Source: Roseovarius pacificus (GTDB lineage Bacteria > Pseudomonadota > Alphaproteobacteria > Rhodobacterales > Rhodobacteraceae). From it: a stretch of 64,000 nucleotides of DNA. The stretch spans positions 186,001 to 250,000 of the forward strand of contig NZ_FRBR01000003.1 of NCBI RefSeq assembly GCF_900142665.1. Direction: 5' to 3'. A model generated the notes under the pieces. The model worked only from the letters and a program-made list of their open reading frames with translations, searched no databases and was not told the origin of the DNA. This document shows positions 53,029-60,602 of the stretch, piece after piece (position 1 is the stretch's first letter; every line of letters begins with the position of its first letter). The position numbers were made by a program, and so were the translations under genes.

Positions 53029-53496
53029 TTAGTTGACGGCCGTACCCTCGACAACGTCTTTCTCGATCACGTCGCCGCTGGCGATTTCGATCCGGCGGGG
53101 CTTCAGCGCCTCGGGCACTTCGCGCACAAGGTCGATATGCAGCATGCCGTCGGCATGGCTGGCGCCCGTCACCTTGACGTGATCGGCCAGTTGAAACTTG
53201 CGTTCAAAAGCACGGGTGGCGATGCCGCGATGCAGGAAAGTACGGTCGCTGTCGTCCTCGGCCTTGCGGGCCGACACGATCAAAGCACCGTCTTTCACCT
53301 CGACCGACAAATCGCTGTCGGCGAAACCGGCAACGGCGATTGAAATCCGATAGGCGTCATCGGCGGTCTTTTCGATATTGTAAGGGGGATAAGTGGGCTG
53401 TCCCATGTCGCTGGACAGGACACGGTCCATCATGTCCGCGATCTGGTCGAACCCGACAGTGGCCCGGTACAGGGGCGCGAGATCAAAGTTACGCAT
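53029..53496 (-). CDS. Small heat shock protein Hsp20 (IbpA-like)
   Basis: A 155-residue alpha-crystallin-type chaperone. The N-terminal MRNFDLAPLYRATVGFDQI is the IbpA form. The crystallin domain runs about 35-130 (YNIEKTADDAYRISIAVAGF, FLHRGIATRAFERKFQLAD), and the C-terminal tail has LKPRRIEIAS in place of the IXI motif. It binds unfolding proteins. GGAGG precedes the ATG. A good sigma-32 promoter lies about 100 bases upstream, so expression should be heat induced. I see no clear ROSE-type thermometer in the leader, but cannot fold it. Confidence 0.93.
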   Translation of the reverse strand: MRNFDLAPLYRATVGFDQIADMMDRVLSSDMGQPTYPPYNIEKTADDAYRISIAVAGFADSDLSVEVKDGALIVSARKAEDDSDRTFLHRGIATRAFERKFQLADHVKVTGASHADGMLHIDLVREVPEALKPRRIEIASGDVIEKDVVEGTAVN

Positions 53497-53592
53497 TGGT
53501 CATCCTCCGTTGAGCGATACCTGATGTATTGCCTTCCCATGGGGACAGGCGGTTGACGCCCGGCCCGCCTGTGCGGCACCGGGACTCTGCAG

Positions 53593-53621
53593 ATTTGGGA
53601 AGCGTCGTTCGGGATTTCAAG
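53593..53621 (-). promoter_or_regulatory. Heat-shock (RpoH-type) promoter of hsp20
   Basis: On the minus strand CTTGAAA (53621-53615) and CCCAAAT (53599-53593) are separated by 15 bases, close to the sigma-32 consensus CTTGAA / CCCATNT. The start site would fall about 90 bases before the hsp20 start codon. The -35 box overlaps the terminator hairpin of the upstream protease gene. Confidence 0.65.
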
Positions 53622-53637
53622 ACCGCTTTGGCGGTCT
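53620..53637 (-). terminator. Hairpin at the protease stop codon
   Basis: AGACCGC (53620-53626) and GCGGTCT (53631-53637) pair around a 4-base loop directly at the stop codon of the protease gene, and continue into the TTGAAA of the hsp20 promoter. It probably ends the protease transcript weakly. Confidence 0.5.
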
Positions 53638-54434
53638 CAGGGACGGGCGAATTTGGCGCTTTCCGGGCGGCTCGCCCCGGTCGAGAACATGCGCCGCGCG
53701 CCGTCTTCGCCCGCACCGCTTTCATAGGCGGCCATCAGGTCTTGCAGCGGGCCTTCCAACTGGGTGCCGAGCGAGACCTTGCGCCCGTCCATCTCCGCCA
53801 TCGCCGACACCACGGAAACGACACGGGGCACGCCCGCCTCGAACGTGAAAATCGGCGCGCCAGAAGCCCCGAAATCGACCTCGCAGGACATGATCAGCAC
53901 GCCCTGACGCCGCGTCACGACATCGCACATTTCCTGAAGCGAGGGCGCATCGGCCCGTCCGCGCGCATAGCTGACCACACCGATCTGCTGGCCCTTGCGC
54001 GGCTGGTGATCGGTCTTGAACGGGACAACGCGGGTATTCCGCACCGGGTGGTGCAGTTCCAGCAGCGCCAGATCGTTGCGCACGCGCTCGGCGGGTTCCT
54101 TACGGTCGAACGCATAGTCGGGATGAATCACCGCGCGGCGTACCCACCGATAGGCCGAAGCGCGGCCATTGCGCCACCCGGCCAGAAATTCGATCTTTTC
54201 ATAGTCCAGACGCGCGCCGGTCTCGCGATCGAACAGACAATGCGCGGCGGTCAGCACCAGATCGGGGGCGATCAGCGCACCGGTGCAGAATCCGCGACCT
54301 GCCAGATCGAGACGGCCCACGGCCTCCCATGCGCGGCCCTCGTCCCCGGTATCCAGACGCTGGAGGCGGCTGTCTTCGGCGGCGGCCATACCGGCCAGGC
54401 CCATGACAAATGACAGCAGCAAATATTTCAGCAT
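53637..54434 (-). CDS. Secreted trypsin-like serine protease (S1 family)
   Basis: A 265-residue protein with a signal peptide (MLKYLLLSFVMGLAGMAAAE). The catalytic triad is visible: His in VLTAAHCLF (about residue 70), Asp in RVRNDLALLEL (about 121) and Ser in VDFGASGAPIFTF (about 196). Two cysteine pairs (CTGALI/AAHC and MCDVV/MSCEV) fit S1 disulfides. The Ser motif GASGAP instead of GDSGGP is the form seen in many bacterial V8/trypsin-like proteases. GGAGGG precedes the ATG. The substrate is unknown; envelope proteolysis is likely. Confidence 0.88.
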   Translation of the reverse strand: MLKYLLLSFVMGLAGMAAAEDSRLQRLDTGDEGRAWEAVGRLDLAGRGFCTGALIAPDLVLTAAHCLFDRETGARLDYEKIEFLAGWRNGRASAYRWVRRAVIHPDYAFDRKEPAERVRNDLALLELHHPVRNTRVVPFKTDHQPRKGQQIGVVSYARGRADAPSLQEMCDVVTRRQGVLIMSCEVDFGASGAPIFTFEAGVPRVVSVVSAMAEMDGRKVSLGTQLEGPLQDLMAAYESGAGEDGARRMFSTGASRPESAKFARP

Positions 54435-54482
54435 GGGCCCTCCAACGGTTTTAATGCGGGCTAGCAGGGGTTTAGGGCCAAA

Positions 54483-55814
54483 TTAGGGCGCATTGCGCAG
54501 GTTTGGAACTTGCGAACCGGTGTTGTGGCCGGGACGCATCGCAGGAGGTCGGGGTCCGCCTGTGGCCCAATCCAGTAACTCGACAGTATGCACCACGGGC
54601 GTGTCCGTTCCCGATCCGATCTGCATCATGCAGCCGATATTGCCCGCCGCGATGACATCGGGGTTTCCGGCCTCCAGCGTGCGCAGCTTGCGCGCCTTGA
54701 GCTGGCCTGAAATCTCGGGTTGCATCAGGTTATAGGTACCCGCACTGCCGCAGCACAGATGGCTGTCGGCAGGTTCGACCACGGCAAAGCCCGCGCGTTT
54801 CAGCAAGTCCTTGGGATAGGTCTTGATCTGCTGGCCATGCTGAAGCGAACAGGCGGCGTGATACGCCACGGTCAGATCCCTGACCTCGCCCTCGGGAAGG
54901 TCGAGCTTCATCAGCACCTCGCTGACATCCATGGCGATGCCCGACACCGCAGCGGCCTGTTTGGCCAGGGCATCGTTGCGGAACATATGGCCATAATCCT
55001 TGACCGTCGTGCCGCAACCGCTGGTATTGATCACGATGGCATCCAACCCACCGTTTTGCATCTCGGAATGCCACGCACGTATATTGCGGGCCGCCGCGCG
55101 GTGGCTTTCATCCGTCTTGCCCATGTGATGCGTCAGCGCCCCGCAACAGCCCGCGCCACGGGCCACGACCACCTCACAGCCCAGCCGGGTCAGCAGGCGG
55201 ATCGTGGCGTCGTTGATATCGGTATTGAGTGCCCTTTGCGCGCAGCCGGTCATCAGCGCCACGCGCATCCTGTGTTCTCCGCGCGCCGGGAATGTCTGCG
55301 GATCGTCATTGCGGCTGACCGGGGGCACCTGTTTCGGGGCCATGTCCAGCATCACCCTGAGCCGCGGATCGGGCATGAACCGTGCCAGTGGGCGGCCGAT
55401 TTTGGCCCCCAGCAAGGCCAGCCGGAAACGCCCCGGATAAGGCAGGATTTTAGACAGGGTCCAGCGCAAGGCGCGCTCACCCAACGGGCGCTTGTAGCGC
55501 TGTTCGATATACTCACGCGCATGATCGACAAGATGCATGTAATGCACCCCCGACGGGCAGGTCGTCATGCAGGCCAGGCAGGACAGGCAGCGGTCGATAT
55601 GCCTGACGGTCTTCGCATCGGGCACCCGGTCGTTTTCCAGCATGTCCTTGATCAGGTAGATGCGACCCCGGGGACTGTCCAGTTCGTCACCCAAAACCTG
55701 ATAGGTCGGACAGGTCGCGGTGCAGAACCCGCAATGCACACAGGCGCGCAAAATCTCGTTCGAGCGTTGGATCGCCGGGTCGGTCAACTGCTCTGGTGTA
55801 AACTCGGTCTTCAT
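54483..55814 (-). CDS. glcF: Glycolate oxidase iron-sulfur subunit
   Basis: A 443-residue subunit with two ferredoxin-type [4Fe-4S] motifs (CVHCGFCTATCPTY and CLSCLACMTTCPSGVHY, about residues 25-90) and two CCG domains (VALMTGCAQRALN, GAGCCGALTHHMG and AYHAACSLQHGQ, SHLCCGSAGTYNL). Together with GlcD and GlcE it oxidises glycolate to glyoxylate and reduces the respiratory chain. It is the last gene of glcDEF, 59 bases after glcE. Confidence 0.93.
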   Translation of the reverse strand: MKTEFTPEQLTDPAIQRSNEILRACVHCGFCTATCPTYQVLGDELDSPRGRIYLIKDMLENDRVPDAKTVRHIDRCLSCLACMTTCPSGVHYMHLVDHAREYIEQRYKRPLGERALRWTLSKILPYPGRFRLALLGAKIGRPLARFMPDPRLRVMLDMAPKQVPPVSRNDDPQTFPARGEHRMRVALMTGCAQRALNTDINDATIRLLTRLGCEVVVARGAGCCGALTHHMGKTDESHRAAARNIRAWHSEMQNGGLDAIVINTSGCGTTVKDYGHMFRNDALAKQAAAVSGIAMDVSEVLMKLDLPEGEVRDLTVAYHAACSLQHGQQIKTYPKDLLKRAGFAVVEPADSHLCCGSAGTYNLMQPEISGQLKARKLRTLEAGNPDVIAAGNIGCMMQIGSGTDTPVVHTVELLDWATGGPRPPAMRPGHNTGSQVPNLRNAP

Positions 55815-55873
55815 CTAATCGCTCATCGCTTGTGCCGTATAACGCCCGGACCGGGGCAAGATCGCCGCCACCA

Positions 55874-57016
55874 TCAAGCCGCCACCCCCATCAGGCCGAA
55901 GTTGAACAGACCGCGCGGGTCAAACCGTTGGCGCAGGCCGCATTGCAGGGCCTCGATCGTCGGATCGAGCGGATGGAACGCCGCATCGCGCTCGCCCCCA
56001 CGGATCAGCGTTGCATGCCCGCCGACCCCGGACAGCGCCGCGCGCACATCCCCGGCTGCCGTCCCCTCCGGCACCAGCACCCAGATCAGCCCCCCGGCCC
56101 AGTCATACAACGCCCGGGCGCTGGAAATTCCGGCCACCACACCCGCCGCATCCGACGGTTTGACCGACAGCCGCCAGACATCGCCAGAAACCCCATGGAA
56201 AGGCTTTACATCCCGGATGCCTTGCCAGGTTTGCCTTGTCCGCGCCGTGTCATGATCAATCTGCACCTCCCCGAACGCGGCCAACAATCTGGCCATCTCG
56301 GCAGCCCGATAGGCAACCGAGCGCTCCGTGCCTTCCAGCCGCAACAATGTCAGCGGCACACCCTCCGGCCCGTCAGGCCGGTGCGCTACACCCGTCACCT
56401 CGAACGGCGAACCGAGCGCGCGCGCCATGACCCTGATCGCGGTCCCATCGTCCAGTCCGGTCAGCGTGAGCGTGGCCGCCGTGGCGGTATCGGGCAGGAC
56501 CTTCAGCGCCACTTCGGTCAGCACGCCAAGGGTTCCGTAACTGCCCGCCATCAGCTTGACCAGATCGTAGCCGGTGACATTCTTCATCACCCGTCCGCCA
56601 TTGCGCACCACCTGCCCGCGCCCGTCGACAAAGCGCACACCCAACAGGAAATCCCGTGCCGCGCCGGCCTGAATCCGCCGTGGCCCCGAGACATTGGCAG
56701 CGAACACACCGCCAATGGTCGGCACCCCCTCTGTTCCCAACAAACCACGGTGATCCATCGGCTCAAACGCCAGCCGCTGACCTTCGGCGGCCAACACCTG
56801 TTCGATCTCGGCCAGCGGAGTGCCCGCCCCGGCCACCAGCGTCAGCGCGCCGGGTTCGTAAAGCGCGATTCCCGACAGGCCAGAGGTGCTGAGCGGCATG
56901 CCCGCCACCGGCCCGCCAATCGGGCGCGTTCCCCCGCCCTGAACATGAAACGGCCCCTCGGCTTCGGCCACGATGGCGGCCAGTTCGGCCTCGGTCTGGG
57001 GGATCAGCATTTTCAT
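55874..57016 (-). CDS. glcE: Glycolate oxidase FAD-binding subunit GlcE
   Basis: A 380-residue FAD-linked (PCMH-type) protein, shorter than GlcD, with VQGGGTRPIGG near residue 30, AANVSGPRRIQAGAARDFLLGVRFV and GRVMKNVTGYDLVKLMAGSYGTLGVLTE. This is the FAD pyrophosphate region shared by GlcE proteins. ATG 57016 follows GAGAAAG; ATG 57010 is an alternative. It lies 54 bases after glcD, with a hairpin in the gap. Confidence 0.92.
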   Translation of the reverse strand: MKMLIPQTEAELAAIVAEAEGPFHVQGGGTRPIGGPVAGMPLSTSGLSGIALYEPGALTLVAGAGTPLAEIEQVLAAEGQRLAFEPMDHRGLLGTEGVPTIGGVFAANVSGPRRIQAGAARDFLLGVRFVDGRGQVVRNGGRVMKNVTGYDLVKLMAGSYGTLGVLTEVALKVLPDTATAATLTLTGLDDGTAIRVMARALGSPFEVTGVAHRPDGPEGVPLTLLRLEGTERSVAYRAAEMARLLAAFGEVQIDHDTARTRQTWQGIRDVKPFHGVSGDVWRLSVKPSDAAGVVAGISSARALYDWAGGLIWVLVPEGTAAGDVRAALSGVGGHATLIRGGERDAAFHPLDPTIEALQCGLRQRFDPRGLFNFGLMGVAA

Positions 57017-57039
57017 CTTTCTCAAAATACTCCGGGGGA

Positions 57040-57056
57040 GTCGCCCACCGGGCGAC
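57040..57056 (-). other. Intercistronic hairpin between glcD and glcE
   Basis: GTCGCCC (57040-57046) and GGGCGAC (57050-57056) pair around ACC, extended by an outer CTCCG/CGGAG pairing (57030-57034 with 57056-57060). It may protect the glcD mRNA 3' end or adjust subunit ratio. Confidence 0.5.
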
Positions 57057-57070
57057 GGAGGCAGCGCCCC

Positions 57071-58510
57071 CTATTCGGCGGCGATCCTGTGCGCCTCGCT
57101 TGCGGCCAGGGGGAAGACCTTGGCCGGGTTGAGCAACCATTTCGGATCGAACACATCCTTTACCGCCATCTGGATCTCAAGGTCTTCGGGGGCGTATTGA
57201 TCCGTCATCAGGTCACGTTTTTCGATGCCCACGCCGTGTTCGCCCGTCAGGCAGCCGCCGACTTCGACGCAGAGCTTCAGGATTTCCGCCCCGAGCGCCT
57301 CACACCGTTCCAGATCGCCGGGTTTGTTGGCATCGAACAGGATCAACGGGTGCATATTGCCATCGCCCGCGTGGAACACGTTGGCCACATCCAGCCCGAA
57401 TTCCCCGGACATCTCGCCAATGCGCCGCAGCACATAGGGCAGTTCGGTCACCGGGATCGTCCCATCGAGGCACATGTAATCGTTGATCTGCCCCATCGCC
57501 CCGAAGGCCGATTTGCGCCCCAGCCAGATACGCGCGCTTTCCTCTGCCGAGGTGCTCTGGCGCAGTTCGACCGGGTTGTGGCTGTGGGCGATTTCCATAA
57601 TGGTTTCAAGCTGTTCGTCGATTTCCGCATCCGATCCCTCGACCTCGACGATCAGCAGCGCCTCGCAATCGGGATAGCCTGCCCTGGCAAAGGCCTCGCA
57701 GGCGCGGATACAGGGGCGGTCCATGAATTCGATCGCCACGGGCAGGACACCGGCCTTGATGATGTCGGATACGCATTGGCCGGCCACTTCGTTGCTGTCG
57801 AATCCCATCAGGACGGGGCGGGCGCCCTCGGGTTTGTGCAGAATGCGCAGGGTGGCTTCGATCACGACGCCGAGTTGCCCTTCGGAACCGCAGACAAGGC
57901 CCAGAAGATCGTACCCGGCGGCATCCAGATGCGCGCCGCCAAGTTCGATCACGGTGCCGTCCATCAGCACCATGGTGACCCCCATCAGATTGTTGGTGGT
58001 CACCCCGTATTTCAGGCAATGCGCCCCGCCGGAATTCATCGCCACATTGCCCGCTATCGCGCAGGCCAACTGACTGGAGGGGTCGGGTGCGTAGAAGAAT
58101 CCATCGGCCTCGACCGCGCCGGTCACCGACAGGTTTGTGCGCCCCGATTGCACGCGGATGAAGCGATTTTCGTAATCTGTTTCAAGCACTTGGTTCAGCC
58201 GCGCCACCCCGAGGATCACACTGTCTTCGGTCGGCAGGGCCCCACCGGCCAGTGACGTGCCCGAGCCGCGCGGCACCACCGGCACACCCATCTCGTGACA
58301 GATGCGCAGCACGTCCGACACCTGTTGCGTCGAGGACGGCAAAACGGCGGCGAGAGGCGGGCATTTGTAGGCGGTCAGGGCGTCGCATTCATAGGCGCGG
58401 GTTTCGGCGGGGTCGGAGATCAGGGCATCGGACGGCAAGACGCCGGACAGGCGCGCAAGCAGCTGGGGTTTGCGGGCCAGAATATCCGGGTTGGGGCGTG
58501 GCATTTCCAT
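57071..58510 (-). CDS. glcD: Glycolate oxidase FAD subunit GlcD
   Basis: A 479-residue flavoprotein with an FAD-binding PCMH domain (PVVPRGSGTSLAGGALP, AGNVAMNSGGAHCLKYGVTTNN, LVCGSEGQLGVVIEATL) and C-terminal substrate domain ending GCLTGEHGVGIEKRDLM and DPKWLLNPAKVFP. It is the catalytic subunit of glycolate oxidase. ATG 58510 has AGGAGGG 6 bases upstream; the open frame extends eight codons more. First gene of glcDEF. A repeated 49-bp GTAC element lies 91-139 bases upstream. Confidence 0.94.
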   Translation of the reverse strand: MEMPRPNPDILARKPQLLARLSGVLPSDALISDPAETRAYECDALTAYKCPPLAAVLPSSTQQVSDVLRICHEMGVPVVPRGSGTSLAGGALPTEDSVILGVARLNQVLETDYENRFIRVQSGRTNLSVTGAVEADGFFYAPDPSSQLACAIAGNVAMNSGGAHCLKYGVTTNNLMGVTMVLMDGTVIELGGAHLDAAGYDLLGLVCGSEGQLGVVIEATLRILHKPEGARPVLMGFDSNEVAGQCVSDIIKAGVLPVAIEFMDRPCIRACEAFARAGYPDCEALLIVEVEGSDAEIDEQLETIMEIAHSHNPVELRQSTSAEESARIWLGRKSAFGAMGQINDYMCLDGTIPVTELPYVLRRIGEMSGEFGLDVANVFHAGDGNMHPLILFDANKPGDLERCEALGAEILKLCVEVGGCLTGEHGVGIEKRDLMTDQYAPEDLEIQMAVKDVFDPKWLLNPAKVFPLAASEAHRIAAE

Positions 58511-58600
58511 ATCTGACCCTCCTATTGGTAACAAAATATAACCAATTTAAGATTCTGGCAAGTCCTTCCCACCGCATCGCCACAGGCCAACAGCCGGCCG

Positions 58601-58649
58601 GAGTTTCGTACGTTTCGTACAAAGCGTACACGGGTTTTGTACGAAAATC
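58601..58649. repeat. 49-bp GTAC-rich element, copy 2 (upstream of glcD)
   Basis: Starts GAGTTTCGTACGTTTC and ends GGGTTTTGTACGAAAATC, with GTAC at offsets 8, 17, 26 and 39. It aligns without gaps to the reverse complement of 8894-8942, 40 of 49 identical by my count. A further GTACGCAA lies 21 bases beyond it; copy 1 has the same motif 30 bases beyond its corresponding end. As a binding site it would sit upstream of the glcDEF promoter. Confidence 0.75.
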
Positions 58650-58790
58650 GGGCCGGTTCCGAAACTTTGCGTACGCAATCCGGCTTTTCCGCCCGGCAGT
58701 AACCGTTTCGCAACCTTTTCCGCGCAAGGTGACGGCAGGTGTCTCAGGCCGATCATGACCGCGCGAACGGGCCCTCTGTCATCGCGGTCA

Positions 58791-58828
58791 GCCCCCCGCG
58801 ACGCGGCCAAAACCGCGAGGCGGGGGGC
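58791..58828. terminator. Large G/C hairpin after the EamA transporter gene
   Basis: GCCCCCCGC (58791-58799) pairs with GCGGGGGGC (58820-58828), and inside it CGCGG (58802-58806) pairs with CCGCG (58813-58817), separated by a 2+2 internal loop. It lies 30 bases past the stop codon on the minus strand, without a T run. Confidence 0.65.
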
Positions 58829-58858
58829 GGAGATCAATCCGGCTGACGCCGTGACACC

Positions 58859-59776
58859 CTACAGGCCATTTCGCGGCGGCCCCGCGACGGGTGCCTTGCC
58901 TGAAAGTGGAGACTGAATTTTGCGGGTTTGCGACCAGACGACAGCGAAAACGATCAACGCGCCACCGCAAAGGGCGCGCGGTGAGGGGCTTTCGGACAGG
59001 ATCACCCATGCCAGCACCGGTGCAAGGGGCACTTCGAGCGTGGACAACAGCGCCGTTTCAGCCGAGGGCAGCCGCCTTGCGCCTTCGGACAGCGTGACGG
59101 AGGCCACGGCGAACACCAGACCGAACCCCACCAGAATCGGAAGCTCGTCAAGGGCGGTGCCGAAGGGCTGGCCGAACATCGCGGCGACCGGCAGCAACAG
59201 CACGGACGACAAGGCGGCGGGCAGTGCCGCGGTGGTGTCGGGATACGCGCGGTACACCACCATCGTTCCGGCCATCATGCATGTCATGACAAGGGCGAGG
59301 GCATCGCCGGCAAGACTCGCCCGGCCCAGAGACCCGGATACGATCACCAGAACGCCGATGAAGGCGGTGGCGCTTGCAATGACGACGGTGCGGGTCGGGG
59401 CCTCTTTGATCAGAAGCCAGGACAATCCGGCCGCCATGAACGGCGCGGCGGCATAGATCAGGGCGACATTCGCGACGCTGCTGAGCTTGAATGCGGGAAT
59501 GAACGCGGCGGTCCCGGCAGCCATCAGGACGGCGACGAGACAGGCGGGCCTGCCGAACGCCCGGATTTCCGTGACAAGGCGCCCCCGAACGGCGAGGTAG
59601 ATCAGCGTGAAGGCGGCAGCGGCCAGTCCGCGCCAGAAGATGATGCCCCAGGCCCCGGTCGCCACGCCGTTGGTGAAGATGCCTGCGGTGCTGAACACGA
59701 TGGCGGAAACGGTCACGAGGACAACGCCCGCGCTGCGGGCCGGGGATGTTGGTGATGCCGGTCGGGAAAGGGTCAT
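58859..59776 (-). CDS. EamA/DMT family transporter
   Basis: A 305-residue membrane protein with about ten helices in two EamA repeats (first from VVLVTVSAIVFSTAGIFTNG, second from LALVMTCMMAGTMVVYRAY). The signature WRGLAAAAFTLIYLAVRG ends repeat one's second helix, and LSTLEVPLAPVLAWVILSE is typical of the second repeat. It probably exports a metabolite or amino acid. ATG 59776 is chosen; the longer open frame adds 71 residues that overlap the divergent WYL regulator region. The divergent regulator 106 bases away may control it. Confidence 0.88.
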   Translation of the reverse strand: MTLSRPASPTSPARSAGVVLVTVSAIVFSTAGIFTNGVATGAWGIIFWRGLAAAAFTLIYLAVRGRLVTEIRAFGRPACLVAVLMAAGTAAFIPAFKLSSVANVALIYAAAPFMAAGLSWLLIKEAPTRTVVIASATAFIGVLVIVSGSLGRASLAGDALALVMTCMMAGTMVVYRAYPDTTAALPAALSSVLLLPVAAMFGQPFGTALDELPILVGFGLVFAVASVTLSEGARRLPSAETALLSTLEVPLAPVLAWVILSESPSPRALCGGALIVFAVVWSQTRKIQSPLSGKAPVAGPPRNGL

Positions 59777-59882
59777 GGCGGGACTCCGGTGTGGTTTGCC
59801 GGAGACCGGGATATCCGATCCCTGTTGCCATATATGTGTCAGCAGTGATCTGATAGGCGCACAGGAAACCGACGGGTGCGCC

Positions 59883-60566
59883 ATGAGCAAGAGCGACAGG
59901 TTCTTCGAGATCATCCAGCTTCTGAGGCGGGCCAAACGCCCGCTTCTGGCCCGCGAAATGGCTGAGGAACTGGAAGTATCCCGGCGCACGATCTATCGCG
60001 ACATCGCCACATTGCAGGCCATGCAGACCCCGATCCTTGGCGAGGCCGGAATCGGATACGTGATGCGCAAGGGCTACGATCTGCCGCCAATCAATTTCGA
60101 CATTGACGAAGCGGACGCCGTCGCCGTGGGGCTGAGCATGGTGGCGCGCACCGGCGATCCGGGGTTGTGGCGGGCGGCGCGGCGCGCCTCGCGCAAGCTG
60201 AGCGAAACCTCGCCCGGAACACGGCGGCTCGTGGCGTCGAGCTGGGGCGTCGAGGCCACGCCCGCGATCGATCTATCGGCCCTGCGCCAGTTGATCCGCG
60301 ACGAGCGCAAGATCAGGCTGACCTACGAGGACGCCAGGGAAGAGCGCACCGCGCGCACCGTCTGGCCGCTGGTTCTGATCTATTATGTCGATACCGCGAT
60401 GCTGGTCGGGTGGTGCGAATTGCGCCGCGACCTGCGGCATTTCCGGGTGGATCGCATGGTGGATTGCACCCCGCTGGAGGACGGGTTTGCGGGGCTGGGC
60501 GCGGCGCTGGTGGCGCGTTGGGAGGACACCCGGAAACAGGAAACCGTTTCGACGAAAGAGCTGTGA
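59883..60566 (+). CDS. HTH/WYL domain transcriptional regulator (YafY-like)
   Basis: A 227-residue regulator. An HTH_11 winged helix (residues about 1-55, LLAREMAEELEVSRRTIYRDIATLQ) is followed by a WYL domain (about 130-205, IRLTYEDAREERTARTVWPL, MLVGWCELRRDLRHFRVDRM). WYL domains sense nucleotides or other ligands. It is divergent from the EamA transporter gene, which is the likely target. ATG 59883 starts the conserved MSKSDRFFEIIQLL. Confidence 0.9.
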   Translation: MSKSDRFFEIIQLLRRAKRPLLAREMAEELEVSRRTIYRDIATLQAMQTPILGEAGIGYVMRKGYDLPPINFDIDEADAVAVGLSMVARTGDPGLWRAARRASRKLSETSPGTRRLVASSWGVEATPAIDLSALRQLIRDERKIRLTYEDAREERTARTVWPLVLIYYVDTAMLVGWCELRRDLRHFRVDRMVDCTPLEDGFAGLGAALVARWEDTRKQETVSTKEL

Positions 60567-60602
60567 CCGGAGCGGCGCGCGCCCTGCAACCCGTGGCGCG
60601 GG

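Larger units (their letters stand above)
58511..58858. other. Gene-free stretch upstream of glcD
   Basis: About 350 bases between glcD and the EamA transporter gene, both on the minus strand. It holds the glcD promoter, the repeated GTAC element (58601-58649) with an extra GTAC at 58671-58674, and the large hairpin at 58791-58828. Short frames here do not look coding. Confidence 0.55.

Noticed and set aside
55832-58255. 807-residue plus-strand frame opposite glcE and glcD
   Set aside because: It spans two well-supported genes on the other strand and shows no domain; it is a G+C shadow.
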